From: Gammaproteobacteria bacterium
Lineage (GTDB): Bacteria > Pseudomonadota > Gammaproteobacteria > Steroidobacterales > Steroidobacteraceae
Assembly (NCBI GenBank): GCA_021773365.1
Contig: JAJFKF010000020.1
Location: 1-64,000 of the forward strand
DNA: 64,000 nucleotides
Direction: 5' to 3'
Shown one piece after another: positions 33,651 to 43,195 of the stretch; the first letter of the stretch is position 1, and each line of letters begins with the position of its first letter. The translations under genes were made by a program, and so were the position numbers. The notes beneath the pieces are model-generated. The model did no database searches. It was not told the origin of the DNA and worked only from the letters and a program-made list of their open reading frames with translations.

Positions 33651-33812
33651 CTTTGCTCCGGCAGCACAGGATATCAGAGCGCTGTTGACTATATTCTCCT
33701 GGCCAACAGGAACGTAGTTAAGGACGGTCAGATCGCACAGTCAACTCCCGCCGTGAATTTGCCACGACATTGCCGACGGAGCAAGGCTCCAGCAGGAAAA
33801 ATTTACGCCGCA

Positions 33813-33842
33813 CTGCAGGGTTTTATGCTGCTCGAGCGTCAT
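33813..33842 (+). promoter_or_regulatory. Cluster A ECF promoter candidate (esterase operon)
   Basis: CTGCAGGGTTTT, 8 bases and CGAGCGTCAT repeat the element at 32011-32040 on the other strand. Its -10-like box overlaps an in-frame ATG at 33841, so that ATG cannot be the start of a transcript made here. The downstream ATG at 33913 is the better start for the esterase gene. Confidence 0.75.
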
Positions 33843-33912
33843 GATTAAAGATGGGCTGCTCAATTGCACCCTTACCGCTGGAGTCCTGCGGACACGTGGA
33901 TCCCCGTGCGCC

Positions 33913-35271
33913 ATGAATCCGAACAGTCTTCGCAGCATATTGTTACCCACCCTGCTTGCCACCTGCTGGACGACCGCAACCTGGGACCGTATGCCGCGGC
34001 AAACCACCGGATCAACCGATATCCGCGCCCGCCTGGCGTCCTTGCAAGCGCAAGCCATTGAGATACGCTCCATTGATCCCGCAGATGACAACTTCTCAGA
34101 TCTCATGCCGCTTGCAGTAAAGATTGGCAGCGCACGAATCGTTCAGCTCGGCGAATCGACGCATGGGGACGGCGCCACATTCATGGCTAAGACGCGGCTG
34201 ATCAAGTTTCTTCATCAAGTGATGGGATTTGACGTAGTTGCATGGGAGTCAAATATCTACGAATGCGCCCTAGCAGATTCGGCGCTGCGTAACACACGCT
34301 CCGATGCATCAGAGGCTGCCAGCATCGGGGTCTATGGAGTATGGTCATCCGCGCACGAATTGCGCTCGCTCTTTGAATATATCCGCGCTTCAAAGACAGG
34401 GGCACGGCCGATTAATCTGATCGGCATCGACTGCCAGAGCACGCCTCAACTGGCCGACGCCCTGTTTGCCTACTTCGAACGCACCCTCCCAGGCACAGCA
34501 GATAGCAACGATCGAGCGTCACTGCGAGATTTTCTTGAGGCGGCCTTCCAGGGCAATTACGCACCATCCCCTAAGCAGCGCAAATCCATCCGCGCGATAC
34601 TCAAACGCCTCATGGTTGCTGCCAGCGACGAGCACCCGCGCCGCGACAAGCACGAGGCTCAGTTGATAGTACGTACACTGCGTAATGTGCTCGAATTCGA
34701 ACAGATGTTTTCGGCGCAAGCCGCAATCCCGCAAACAGCGAATCCACCCAAGGAGGATATCCGCGATGTTGCCATGGGAAGGAATCTTGCCTGGCTTGCC
34801 AATAAGTACTACCCCGACCGGAAAATCATCGTCTGGGCAGCAAACTTCCACGTTAATGAAGACCCAGGCGCTCTTGAGCCAGTGAACTGGACCAGAACGT
34901 CAATGAGCGGCTACGTAACTGAAGGAAAGCAAGCAGCGCAGCTACTAGGCGAACAACTATATACCATCGGTTTCACCGCCTATAGCGGCAGTCATGCACG
35001 TATTAACCGTCGGTCATATCAGCCGATTCACATCCCCGTTCCAGCTGCTGGAACTTTCGAGGATGTATGCCATCAGACCGGCCGTCGATTCCTGTTCGTC
35101 GACTTGAAGAACTTGCCTCAGGGACACTGGGTACGCGAACCACAACTCATAGCCCATCCGATCGGATACGGGCCGATGGCAGGAGAGTGGTCAAAGGCTT
35201 TCGACGCGCTTTTCTTCATAGACGAAATGACACCCGCAACACCGCTTCAACGGACTTTTTCCGCCCAATAA
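33913..35271 (+). CDS. Erythromycin-esterase family hydrolase, cluster A
   Basis: A 452-aa exported hydrolase of the erythromycin-esterase superfamily (PF05139). The N-terminus MNPNSLRSILLPTLLATCW looks like a signal peptide. The catalytic block reads RIVQLGESTHGDGATFMAKT (about residue 80) followed by FDVVAWESNIYE; in Ere enzymes the His of this GE-x-x-H motif is the general base. Later matches are IDCQSTPQLADALFAYFE and KIIVWAANFHVNED. It is homologous to the C-terminal domain of the fused peptidase on the other side of the sigma gene. Such enzymes open macrolide lactones, but many homologues do not act on erythromycin, so the substrate is open. Confidence 0.88.
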   Translation: MNPNSLRSILLPTLLATCWTTATWDRMPRQTTGSTDIRARLASLQAQAIEIRSIDPADDNFSDLMPLAVKIGSARIVQLGESTHGDGATFMAKTRLIKFLHQVMGFDVVAWESNIYECALADSALRNTRSDASEAASIGVYGVWSSAHELRSLFEYIRASKTGARPINLIGIDCQSTPQLADALFAYFERTLPGTADSNDRASLRDFLEAAFQGNYAPSPKQRKSIRAILKRLMVAASDEHPRRDKHEAQLIVRTLRNVLEFEQMFSAQAAIPQTANPPKEDIRDVAMGRNLAWLANKYYPDRKIIVWAANFHVNEDPGALEPVNWTRTSMSGYVTEGKQAAQLLGEQLYTIGFTAYSGSHARINRRSYQPIHIPVPAAGTFEDVCHQTGRRFLFVDLKNLPQGHWVREPQLIAHPIGYGPMAGEWSKAFDALFFIDEMTPATPLQRTFSAQ

Positions 35272-35282
35272 ATGAGAGCTAC

Positions 35283-37694
35283 ATGACACATCGGAGTGCT
35301 TACAAAGTCCGGGGCCGGCCAGGAGCAGCTGTCTGGACAGTTGTGCGAGTTGTTACTCGGCCATACAAGATAGCAGCACTTTCGATAATCAATGCACTAG
35401 TCGTCGCGCCATGTATGGCAGCACAGCCCGCTTATGCACCCGCGCAGGTAACTACTTCGGCATATCGATCGGCAGAGCGCTTCCTTGGCGCTAGCAAACT
35501 GGTACTGCACGGAAGTGTCCTCCCGACCTGGATTGACAAAGACGACTTCTGGTACAAAGTGGTCACCAGGCGCGGAAATGAATACATCTTGATCGACTCC
35601 TCGCGGCATACACGGCATCCTGCATTCAATCACGAACGCCTTGCTGCTGCGCTGTCAGCCGCCACCGCAGAGCAGTACAGCGCGTACGAATTGCCTATTT
35701 CATGGTTCAAGTATAACGAGGACAGAAGTGCGATTTCTTTCAAAGAGGCGAATAATAACAAGCGCGCATGGACCTGCGATCTTGGAAACTACGCATGCAC
35801 CATGGAATCCGCGAGTCCTGCGGCCGAGAGCAATATCTCACAGACAAGAAGACCATCGACCGTGCGCTCGCCCAACGGACAACGCGCCGTATTTATCCGT
35901 GACGACAATCTCTGGCTGCTGGATGTGGCCACCCAGCAAGAACGGCAGCTGACAATGGATGGCACACAAGACTATGGTTATGCTACCAACAATTCCGGCT
36001 GGACAAAAAGCGACAATCCCGTGGTCGCCTGGTCGCCGGATTCCAGGAAAATCGCGACATTCAAGCACGACGCACGCCAGGTCGGCGAGATGTATCTAGT
36101 GGAAACAAAAGTTGGTCACCCCATACTACATCGATGGAAGTACCCGCTTCCCGGAGATGCGCATATCTTCATGATTGAACGGGTGATCATCAATGCAGAT
36201 TCGGGGAAGGTTACCAGACTCGACATTCCACCTGATCCGCATCGCTCCACCACCTGTGACCACGTTGTGTGCGGCGGTAAGTTTGCCGATACACAGTGGA
36301 GTTCCGATAGCAGCCAACTGGCATTCGTATCAATGTCCCGTGACTACCAGCGTGCACAACTTCGAGTTGCGAATGCGCAAACCGGAAAGGTGCGCAATAT
36401 TCTTGAGGAACGCGTGGACACATTCTTTGAGTCAGGAAACAGAGCTGAGAACTGGCGCTTTCTCCCGGAAAGCAATCTGGTGATCTGGTTTTCAGAACGC
36501 AGCGGCTGGGGACACCTGTACTCGCATGACCTCAGGACCGGCGTATTGCAACAGGCAATTACTCATGGAAGCTGGGATGTATTGAGAATCCTGCATGTTG
36601 ATATCAGAAACCGGACCATCTATTTCGAGGGCTCAGGCCGCGAGAAGGACCGCAATCCTTACTTCAGGCACCTGTATAAAGTGAGCTTTGACGGAGGTAT
36701 TGTCACAGCGCTGACACCTGAAGATGCAGATCACACCATCTATCTATCCCCATCCGGAAAGTACTTTGTGGATACATTTTCCAGACCGGATGTTCCGCCG
36801 GTTTCACTGCTGCGGCAAATCAACGGTAAACCGCTACTTGAACTGGAGCGCGCCGATATTTCGCAGCTTGAAGCCCTTGGCTGGAGGCCGCCGATGCCGG
36901 TCACAGTCAAGGCGCACGACGGCACTACAGATTTGTACGGACTGGTATTCAAACCGAAGGCTCTCAATCCGGATCTGAAGTACCCAATCATTAATAAAAT
37001 CTACCCGGGACCGCAGACTGGCAGCGTTGGCCGGCACAACTTCTCTCCCCACGGCGCCCTGCAAGCACTAGCCGAGCTTGGCTTCGTGGTGGTAGCGCTT
37101 GACGGCATGGGCACGCCGCAGCGATCGAAAGCATTTCATTCGGCCTACTACGGCAACATGGGCGAGAACACGTTACCGGACCAGATCGCAGGAATGCAGC
37201 AGCTTGCGCAACGCTATCGGTGGATTGACATTGAGCGGGCGGGAATTTACGGCCATTCAGGCGGCGGATATGCAGCTGCTGCCGCAATGTTCCGCTATCC
37301 TGATTTCTTCAAAGTCGGTATCGCTCAGGCTGGCAATCACGACAACCGTAACTACGAAGCTGCCTGGGGAGAGAAATGGCACGGACTACTGACGAACAAT
37401 TCTGATGGCGGCACTAATTATGATAACCAGGCCAACCAGCTTTCAGCCGGCAATCTGAAAGGCAAGCTTTTGCTGGTACATGGATTGATGGATTCCAATG
37501 TTCCACCTTATGGCACGTTTCTGGTAGTCGATGCACTGATCAAGGCAAATAGGGATTTTGACCTTCTGCTGTTCCCTAACAGCACGCACAGACTGGATGG
37601 AAGTTATTTGACCCGTCGTCGCTGGGACTATTTTGTTCGCTATCTGCTGGGGGCCGAGCCGCCGCAACACTACCAGATTGACATCGATCCCTAG
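35283..37694 (+). CDS. DPP-IV-like S9 family peptidase, cluster A
   Basis: An 803-aa exported serine peptidase. A long basic N-terminus with a hydrophobic stretch (IAALSIINALVVAPCMAAQP) gives export. The DPP-IV N-terminal propeller spans to about residue 540 (VAWSPDSRKIATFKHDARQV, VEEGSGREKDRNPYFRHLY-type text), and the catalytic domain has GIYGHSGGGYAAAAAMFRYP (Ser), GKLLLVHGLMDSNVPPYGT (Asp) and LLLFPNSTHRLDGSY (His). The nucleophile motif GHSGGG differs from the GWSYGG usual in DPP-IV. It starts 12 bases after the esterase stop, so the two form an operon. Its stop codon overlaps that of the convergent thioredoxin-like gene. Confidence 0.9.
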   Translation: MTHRSAYKVRGRPGAAVWTVVRVVTRPYKIAALSIINALVVAPCMAAQPAYAPAQVTTSAYRSAERFLGASKLVLHGSVLPTWIDKDDFWYKVVTRRGNEYILIDSSRHTRHPAFNHERLAAALSAATAEQYSAYELPISWFKYNEDRSAISFKEANNNKRAWTCDLGNYACTMESASPAAESNISQTRRPSTVRSPNGQRAVFIRDDNLWLLDVATQQERQLTMDGTQDYGYATNNSGWTKSDNPVVAWSPDSRKIATFKHDARQVGEMYLVETKVGHPILHRWKYPLPGDAHIFMIERVIINADSGKVTRLDIPPDPHRSTTCDHVVCGGKFADTQWSSDSSQLAFVSMSRDYQRAQLRVANAQTGKVRNILEERVDTFFESGNRAENWRFLPESNLVIWFSERSGWGHLYSHDLRTGVLQQAITHGSWDVLRILHVDIRNRTIYFEGSGREKDRNPYFRHLYKVSFDGGIVTALTPEDADHTIYLSPSGKYFVDTFSRPDVPPVSLLRQINGKPLLELERADISQLEALGWRPPMPVTVKAHDGTTDLYGLVFKPKALNPDLKYPIINKIYPGPQTGSVGRHNFSPHGALQALAELGFVVVALDGMGTPQRSKAFHSAYYGNMGENTLPDQIAGMQQLAQRYRWIDIERAGIYGHSGGGYAAAAAMFRYPDFFKVGIAQAGNHDNRNYEAAWGEKWHGLLTNNSDGGTNYDNQANQLSAGNLKGKLLLVHGLMDSNVPPYGTFLVVDALIKANRDFDLLLFPNSTHRLDGSYLTRRRWDYFVRYLLGAEPPQHYQIDIDP

Positions 37695-38776
37695 AGGTCT
37701 GATCGTGAGCTGGGCGACCCACGCTTGCCCGGCTCCTGGCTCGTTCGCTGCTGCTCGATAGCAGGATAGTCAGGGAGATCCTGGGCTTCCAGCTGCGCGA
37801 CCAGCCCGCGCACGAAATCCTTGGTATCCGCATCAAGCTCGCCCACCCGCGCGCGTACCACGCCATCGGCATCGAGCACGAAGTAGGTCGGGTACCCGCT
37901 GATGCCCCATTGCTCGACCAGGTCCGAGTTCATGCCGACGTATAGATTCACCCACGGCATGGGCTGACTTTTCATGTGTTCGACCACATCCTGCGGCTTC
38001 CTGTCCATACTGAAGGAAACCACCTCAAGCGGCTTGCCTGACATTTCCTCGTAGAACTTCGCCAGCTTCGGCAGACCAGCCACGCAGGGCGGACACCAGG
38101 TCGCCCAGAAATCCACAATGACGATCTTGCCACGCTGGCGGCTCAGGCTATCCTCTCCGCCGCCGATACGCGGTCGGCCGACATCCTGCAGACGATCGCC
38201 CACGGAGTAGTCCATCGAATTGAGCGTCAAACCCACCCACTTAATCAGTGATTGGTCATCGTTCAAATCGCGGCGCAGCCGTTCGGAAAACTGGCGAAAC
38301 TCCGTCTCGATCTGCTGGCGATGCGCAACGCTCGTATGATGGTCCGTGTGCATCATGTAATACGTGCTGATCATCGATCGCGCCAGACGGTTGCGTACCG
38401 CAGGACTCTGACTAGCCTCGTAGAATCTGCGCATGTATTCAGTGTTGGCCGGATAGTCCATCTGAAAGGTGTACAGGTATGCGGTATTCGCCGCCGATTC
38501 ACGATCGGCATGGTAATTCAACAGCAATTCTCCCAGCCGATCCAGACGCCGCTGTTTTTCTCGAGCGGACCCCTGCTCGCCGCTGCGATGTGCTTCCTGC
38601 ACAAGCTCGGTGATCTGCCGGTTGATCATTTCGAACGCCGCATCGCTGCGCGGTTCGGACTCAATGGCGGAAATCTCCTCCGCCGCAGGATCGGCAGCGC
38701 TCCCGGGCACGGCGCAGGCAGGCAAGCAGGCGCAGAGCATTGTCAGTACCGCCGTCGGGCGTACATTCATCAACAT
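37691..38776 (-). CDS. TlpA-like thioredoxin-fold lipoprotein, cluster B
   Basis: A 361-aa protein with signal and lipobox (VLTMLCACLPACAVPGSAAD; Cys in LPAC). A helical domain of about 190 residues precedes a C-terminal TlpA/ResA-type thioredoxin domain with IVIVDFWATWCPPCVAGLPK (redox CPPC) and the cis-Pro segment WGISGYPTYFVLDADG. It follows the cluster B receptor by 17 bases on the same strand and should be co-expressed. A periplasmic disulfide reductase next to a receptor suggests a ligand or receptor loops with disulfides. Confidence 0.9.
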   Translation of the reverse strand: MLMNVRPTAVLTMLCACLPACAVPGSAADPAAEEISAIESEPRSDAAFEMINRQITELVQEAHRSGEQGSAREKQRRLDRLGELLLNYHADRESAANTAYLYTFQMDYPANTEYMRRFYEASQSPAVRNRLARSMISTYYMMHTDHHTSVAHRQQIETEFRQFSERLRRDLNDDQSLIKWVGLTLNSMDYSVGDRLQDVGRPRIGGGEDSLSRQRGKIVIVDFWATWCPPCVAGLPKLAKFYEEMSGKPLEVVSFSMDRKPQDVVEHMKSQPMPWVNLYVGMNSDLVEQWGISGYPTYFVLDADGVVRARVGELDADTKDFVRGLVAQLEAQDLPDYPAIEQQRTSQEPGKRGSPSSRSDL

Positions 38777-38793
38777 TACGGCGACCTCGCGGA

Positions 38794-41700
38794 TCAGAAA
38801 TTTTTACGCAGCGTCAGGCTGTAGCGACGCAGGCGCGGATCGGCGTAAACACTGTAACCACCGAAGGGACTGCTGGTAGCAATGATCGGCGGAAGGGTAT
38901 CGAAGATATTCTGGATACCGACCAGAATCTCCGCATCCCGCAGCAGGCCGCCGAACTGCGGCTGCTCACCGAAGCGGTAGCGCAGGTGCAGGTCATGATA
39001 AATCTGCCGCGGAATGGTATCCGACCCCTGGCCAGCAGAACTCAGCGTAGCAAACTCCGGAGTGGCATCGGCCTGATAGACCAGATAGTCATCGTAATAC
39101 TGAAAACTCCAGCTTGCGGCCCACGATCCACGGTCCCAGGTCAGCCCACCGTTACCGCGCCACTCGAGCACACCGCCGTTAAAGCCCACTGAATCGACCG
39201 GTTGTGCGTCCGGGAGAATCTGCCGTCGCAGATGCGGCTGCCAGGTGAACAGCGCGAACGCCCTGAAGCTACCATAACCATCCGTGCGCCAGGTGTAGTC
39301 CAGCTGGGTGTCGTAGGCTTCCAGGAAAGTGTTCGACAGATTGGCCAGCCGCAAGTCCATGCTGGAGATTGCTCCGCCCGTGAAACCCATGTCGATGTCA
39401 TCCTGGGTCAACTGTTCGCGTTCGATTCGATCAGACAGTATGCCTTCGTTATTGAGAATATCCTGGCTTGACAGCCCGAATATTTCGTTAGTCTTCTCGA
39501 TACGCGTGTAGTCCACCGACAGGCGCAGGCCCGACAGCGCCACTGGCGTATAAATCAATCCAGCCGACCAGCTACGGGACTCTTCTGGCTGCAGGGCGGT
39601 GTTGCCGCCTTCATACGTCGGCACAAAGGCTACGAAGAACTGATTGCCGCGCTTCGGATCGTTGCCGAAAATTACGCCATTGAGATCAAAGCGCTCGAAC
39701 ACCTGGTTGAGCGACGGCGGCAGAAATCCGGTGCCGTAGCTCGCACGCAATGTCAGCTGCTCCACCGGCTGATAACGAAATCCCACGGTAAAGTCGGTGG
39801 AGTTGACTTTGTTTATGTTGCGCCCGAATTCAGGCAAGGGGTCATCAGGCGAGAACACTATCGTGCCGAAGCCTACATCAGCGCTATCGGTCTTGTAGTC
39901 GTCGCGTCGCGCGGAAATCTGCAGCTGCAGATCGCGCACGTAGGGACGGGCGTTGACCTGTGAAACCAGCGGAATTGCCGCTTCCACGTAGACACTGCCC
40001 ACCGACTGCGAACGCTCGGGGTTATAAATAACCGGGTATTGCACTGCGCCGTTATTATCGAGACCTCGCAGATAACCCTCCTCGGAAACTTCATCGCGAT
40101 ATTGCGCTGCTGCCGTCAAGCTTAATGCGCCGGCCGGCAATCGCATCAGCGGCCCACCGATACGCAGTGATGTCTGTTCCAACTGGGTATGAAAAGGCCC
40201 GGAAATGAAATTCGGAACCAACCCCAGATAACCCGCGCCAGCGTAGTCAAACGGAAAGGCGTTGGGATCGCGGGTGAAGTCAATCTGGCCGGTGAACAGC
40301 GCCGTGCGACCAGCGTTGTTTAGCGCACTACCGGAGGCATAGTAGAAGCGTGAGCGGCTCCAGCTGTGCTCACCCTGCAGCGTCCAATCGCGCGGCAGGC
40401 GTACGATCAAACCACCCGCGGCCTGCTGTGTTTCACTTTCCGAGGGATAATCAAAATCCAGTTCGGGCGTCGGAAAGGTCACCTGCACCCGGTTCTCGAA
40501 GGGGTTCACCGGATTGCCGGGATTCAGCACGATCGAGTTGTCAGCAAAGGATACGGCGCTGCTGCCGTTGTTCTCAAAGTGTGACAGGTCCAGGAACGCC
40601 TCAACCCGACCGCCGAATTCCCGGCGCAAGTTCGCCGAGGCGGACTGAGTCTGAGGGTTATTGATTAAACTCCGCCGCGCACCCCCGGCATCCTGCGGCA
40701 AGTCCAGGTTGTAGCTGCCGGCGTTGGCGGCCAGCCCCGCACCGCCATCGGAACTCGCGCCGGCATAGCCGTACGAAGCGGAAGTGATGCCCGAACCGAT
40801 TGATTCGCCGCCAACGAGGGTCAAAGCACGGCTGGTCATACTCGCGTTGAAACCCAACGAACGGAAATTCGGCGTGGCTCCGATAGGCGTAGAAAAAATC
40901 GAGTCCTCGGAAAATCTTGTTGGGTCATTACGCTTTAGCAAAGCCCGTCCGCGCGCGGCGAAATCCCGTTCACCCGTCAACAGTCGATTGGAATCGGCAT
41001 AGCTGGCGGAGAGCATGATGTTTGTTTTTCCACCCTCAAGCGCAAACCCAAAACTGCCCTCGATACGCCGCTGCGCGGCATCGGAATCGAAGGTATTGTC
41101 ATAGTTAACCGATAACTCACCCCCGGTGTAGTCACGCCGCAGAACGATATTGACGACACCACCGGTGGCGCCGCCACCGTAAATTCCCGAGGCGGTGGAC
41201 GGCAGCACTTCGATACGCTCAATGGCATTCAGCGGAATGCCATTAATGTCGGGCTGGTTGAGCTCGTTGGTGCTGAAGGAATCACTGATTCTCGGCATGC
41301 GTCGTCCATTGACCAGCACCAATGTCTGGTTGGTGCCCAAGCCGCGCAGGTTGATTGAGCTTTGGCTGCCGAAACGCAGTCCAACATACTGACTGTTGGT
41401 CTCCCCCACTGTATTCATCGGCAGGCGGGTCTTAAGGAAGTCCTCGAGGCTGCTCGCCATGGAACGATCGATCTCGGCGCGCTCGAACACCACGTAGGGC
41501 TGCGGATCGTCTTCGGTGCGTTTGATATCGGTGTTACCCAGCCGAGAGTCCTTGACCAGAATCTCGGGGATGGACATTTTCTCCGCCGTCAACTCCTCCG
41601 GATCAATGGTTGCAACAGCGGCAGGGGTTTCGCGCGTGCTTTTGGGTGAATCGCTCGCTTGCGCCCGCGCCAAGCGCATGCTCGCAGGATCGATCGTGGT

Positions 41701-42042
41701 AGTGCGGCTCGCCGTCGGTCTACTTCTCTCATTGCGCTGGCGGATGCCATAGGTTTTATCGTTCACCACGTAGGCTTCGAGACCGCTTTCGTGCAGCAGC
41801 AACGCCAGCGCCGCTGTGGGCTCGTATTTTCCGGTCAGCGCCGGCGCGGATTTACCCTCGGTCAAGTCAGACTGAACGGCCAGCTGAATGCCGGACTGAC
41901 GGGCAAATTCACGCAGCGCCGTAGACAGTGGCTGCGCGCGGATCTCGAGATTGATCGGTCCGGCCACAGCACCGGTGGCCCCCGCGCCGCAGGTGGCGAC
42001 AATCAGAACTGCGCAGCTGAATAGAAAACGATGGCCTTTCAT
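38794..42042 (-). CDS. TonB-dependent receptor with STN domain, cluster B
   Basis: A 1082-aa receptor. The signal peptide (FLFSCAVLIVATCGAGATGA) is followed by an STN domain (NLEIRAQPLSTALREFARQS to about residue 110), a TonB-box-like SIPEILVKDSRLGNTDIKRT, the plug (SLEDFLKTRLPMN, SINLRGLGTNQTLVLVNGRR, STASGIYGGGATGGVVNIVL) and a barrel ending SLTLRKNF. The ATG at 42042 is chosen over an upstream one because a promoter element lies at 42082-42108, and the upstream start at 42117 would precede it. It is closely related to the receptors of clusters A and C. Confidence 0.92.
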   Translation of the reverse strand: MKGHRFLFSCAVLIVATCGAGATGAVAGPINLEIRAQPLSTALREFARQSGIQLAVQSDLTEGKSAPALTGKYEPTAALALLLHESGLEAYVVNDKTYGIRQRNERSRPTASRTTTIDPASMRLARAQASDSPKSTRETPAAVATIDPEELTAEKMSIPEILVKDSRLGNTDIKRTEDDPQPYVVFERAEIDRSMASSLEDFLKTRLPMNTVGETNSQYVGLRFGSQSSINLRGLGTNQTLVLVNGRRMPRISDSFSTNELNQPDINGIPLNAIERIEVLPSTASGIYGGGATGGVVNIVLRRDYTGGELSVNYDNTFDSDAAQRRIEGSFGFALEGGKTNIMLSASYADSNRLLTGERDFAARGRALLKRNDPTRFSEDSIFSTPIGATPNFRSLGFNASMTSRALTLVGGESIGSGITSASYGYAGASSDGGAGLAANAGSYNLDLPQDAGGARRSLINNPQTQSASANLRREFGGRVEAFLDLSHFENNGSSAVSFADNSIVLNPGNPVNPFENRVQVTFPTPELDFDYPSESETQQAAGGLIVRLPRDWTLQGEHSWSRSRFYYASGSALNNAGRTALFTGQIDFTRDPNAFPFDYAGAGYLGLVPNFISGPFHTQLEQTSLRIGGPLMRLPAGALSLTAAAQYRDEVSEEGYLRGLDNNGAVQYPVIYNPERSQSVGSVYVEAAIPLVSQVNARPYVRDLQLQISARRDDYKTDSADVGFGTIVFSPDDPLPEFGRNINKVNSTDFTVGFRYQPVEQLTLRASYGTGFLPPSLNQVFERFDLNGVIFGNDPKRGNQFFVAFVPTYEGGNTALQPEESRSWSAGLIYTPVALSGLRLSVDYTRIEKTNEIFGLSSQDILNNEGILSDRIEREQLTQDDIDMGFTGGAISSMDLRLANLSNTFLEAYDTQLDYTWRTDGYGSFRAFALFTWQPHLRRQILPDAQPVDSVGFNGGVLEWRGNGGLTWDRGSWAASWSFQYYDDYLVYQADATPEFATLSSAGQGSDTIPRQIYHDLHLRYRFGEQPQFGGLLRDAEILVGIQNIFDTLPPIIATSSPFGGYSVYADPRLRRYSLTLRKNF

Positions 42043-42081
42043 GTGGTCCCCCTGCTGGTACGACTCGGTCTCATGGGTACT

Positions 42082-42108
42082 GACCTGCGCACCGCGGAGG
42101 GTGGCCCC
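42082..42108 (-). promoter_or_regulatory. Cluster B ECF promoter candidate (receptor)
   Basis: On the minus strand GGGGCCACC, 12 bases and CAGGTC lie about 40 bases before the receptor ATG. The same boxes with the same 12-base spacing precede the cluster B sigma gene at 43795-43821. Confidence 0.7.
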
Positions 42109-42113
42109 CTCTA

Positions 42114-43193
42114 TCAATCGATTTCTGCGGGTATCCGCTGAATTACATAGGCGCCGGATCCGGCATGCTTGACCCGCACGCCCGGCAGTGAGTCGATATA
42201 CGCCAGCGCGGATTCCGGATCATGGGCATCAAAGGAACCCGTGAGCCGCAGTGAACGCAGTGCCGAATCATCGATAACAACCTCGACGCGACGATAACGC
42301 TGGAACTCGGCGACAACCGCCTCCATGGAAACCGCCTCGAACTCCACCCGGCCGCGCGTCCAGGCGCTGGCGCGCTGCACCGAAGGAATGGCAGCCGTAA
42401 CGATACTGGCGCCCGCGGACCCGGCGCTGCGGTCCGGCGGCAGAATGCGTGCTTCCTGGCCTTTGTTGAGCTGGTCGGCCTGATCTGCGGCATTGCGGAC
42501 CTCGACCAGTCCGTCCACCACGCTGACTACCGTGGCGCCCGGATCCATCCGCACGTTGAACTGCGTGCCCAGCGCCTTGACCGTGGCGTCGCCGGCCAGC
42601 ACCTCGAACGGCCGATCCGCATCCCGTGCCACCCGAAAGAAGGCCTCCCCGGAATACAGCTCAATGAGGCGCTGTTCAGCGGAAAAGCGCACCCGCAAGG
42701 CGGAATTGGTGTTGAGCGACACTACGCTGCCATCCTGCAACGTCACAATCCGCTGCTCACCGAAGCCGGTGGCGTAACGATTGTGGTGAAACAACCCATA
42801 CCAGGCGACGGCGCAGGCCAGTACGGCCACACCTGCGGCCACACCTGCGGCCAGACGGGCGATGCGCCCTCGGTCGCGGACCGTTGCGGGCTTACGACGC
42901 GTCGATTCGAGGGTACCGCGGGCCACAAACGAATGATGCTCAATCACTCCCGCATCCTTGCCGGCTCTCGCCTCCTCGACCCATTGTTCGATCTGCCCGG
43001 CCGGCAGGGGCGCGGCCGTCAGGTCATGACGCAACAAAGTCAGTTCCAACAACGCACGCACATGCGTGGGCGATTCGCGCAGCCAATCGGTAAAGGCAAC
43101 CCGCTCCATCGGCGTGAACTCGCCGGCAGTCAGCTGCGCCATCCACTCCGTTGCGGCGGCACTAATATCCATGGTGCTGTCTTGTTTGTTCAT
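42114..43193 (-). CDS. FecR-family sigma regulator, cluster B
   Basis: A 359-aa membrane regulator. It shows a DUF4880-like N-terminus (ATEWMAQLTAGEFTPMERVA), a membrane helix near residues 108-128 (LAAGVAAGVAVLACAVAWYG), the FecR core (FGEQRIVTLQDGSVVSLNTN, SGEAFFRVARDADRPFEVLA, VKALGTQFNVRMDPG) and a C-terminal STN-like domain (VVAEFQRYRRVEVVIDDSAL). It starts 2 bases after the sigma stop. The 71-base gap before the receptor holds the second copy of the cluster's promoter element, so the receptor can be induced separately. Confidence 0.92.
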   Translation of the reverse strand: MNKQDSTMDISAAATEWMAQLTAGEFTPMERVAFTDWLRESPTHVRALLELTLLRHDLTAAPLPAGQIEQWVEEARAGKDAGVIEHHSFVARGTLESTRRKPATVRDRGRIARLAAGVAAGVAVLACAVAWYGLFHHNRYATGFGEQRIVTLQDGSVVSLNTNSALRVRFSAEQRLIELYSGEAFFRVARDADRPFEVLAGDATVKALGTQFNVRMDPGATVVSVVDGLVEVRNAADQADQLNKGQEARILPPDRSAGSAGASIVTAAIPSVQRASAWTRGRVEFEAVSMEAVVAEFQRYRRVEVVIDDSALRSLRLTGSFDAHDPESALAYIDSLPGVRVKHAGSGAYVIQRIPAEID

Positions 43194-43195
43194 GG

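Noticed and set aside
33651-33740. Third copy of the cluster A promoter element before fecI of cluster A
   Set aside because: The region upstream of this sigma gene has only a weak 7-bp inverted repeat (GTTGACT and AGTCAAC) and no match to either box.
24311-38776. Lasso-peptide biosynthesis cluster suggested by FecI/FecR, receptor and S9 peptidase
   Set aside because: No precursor peptide, B-type protease or asparagine-synthetase-like cyclase gene is present. Only the uptake and cleavage side resembles those clusters.
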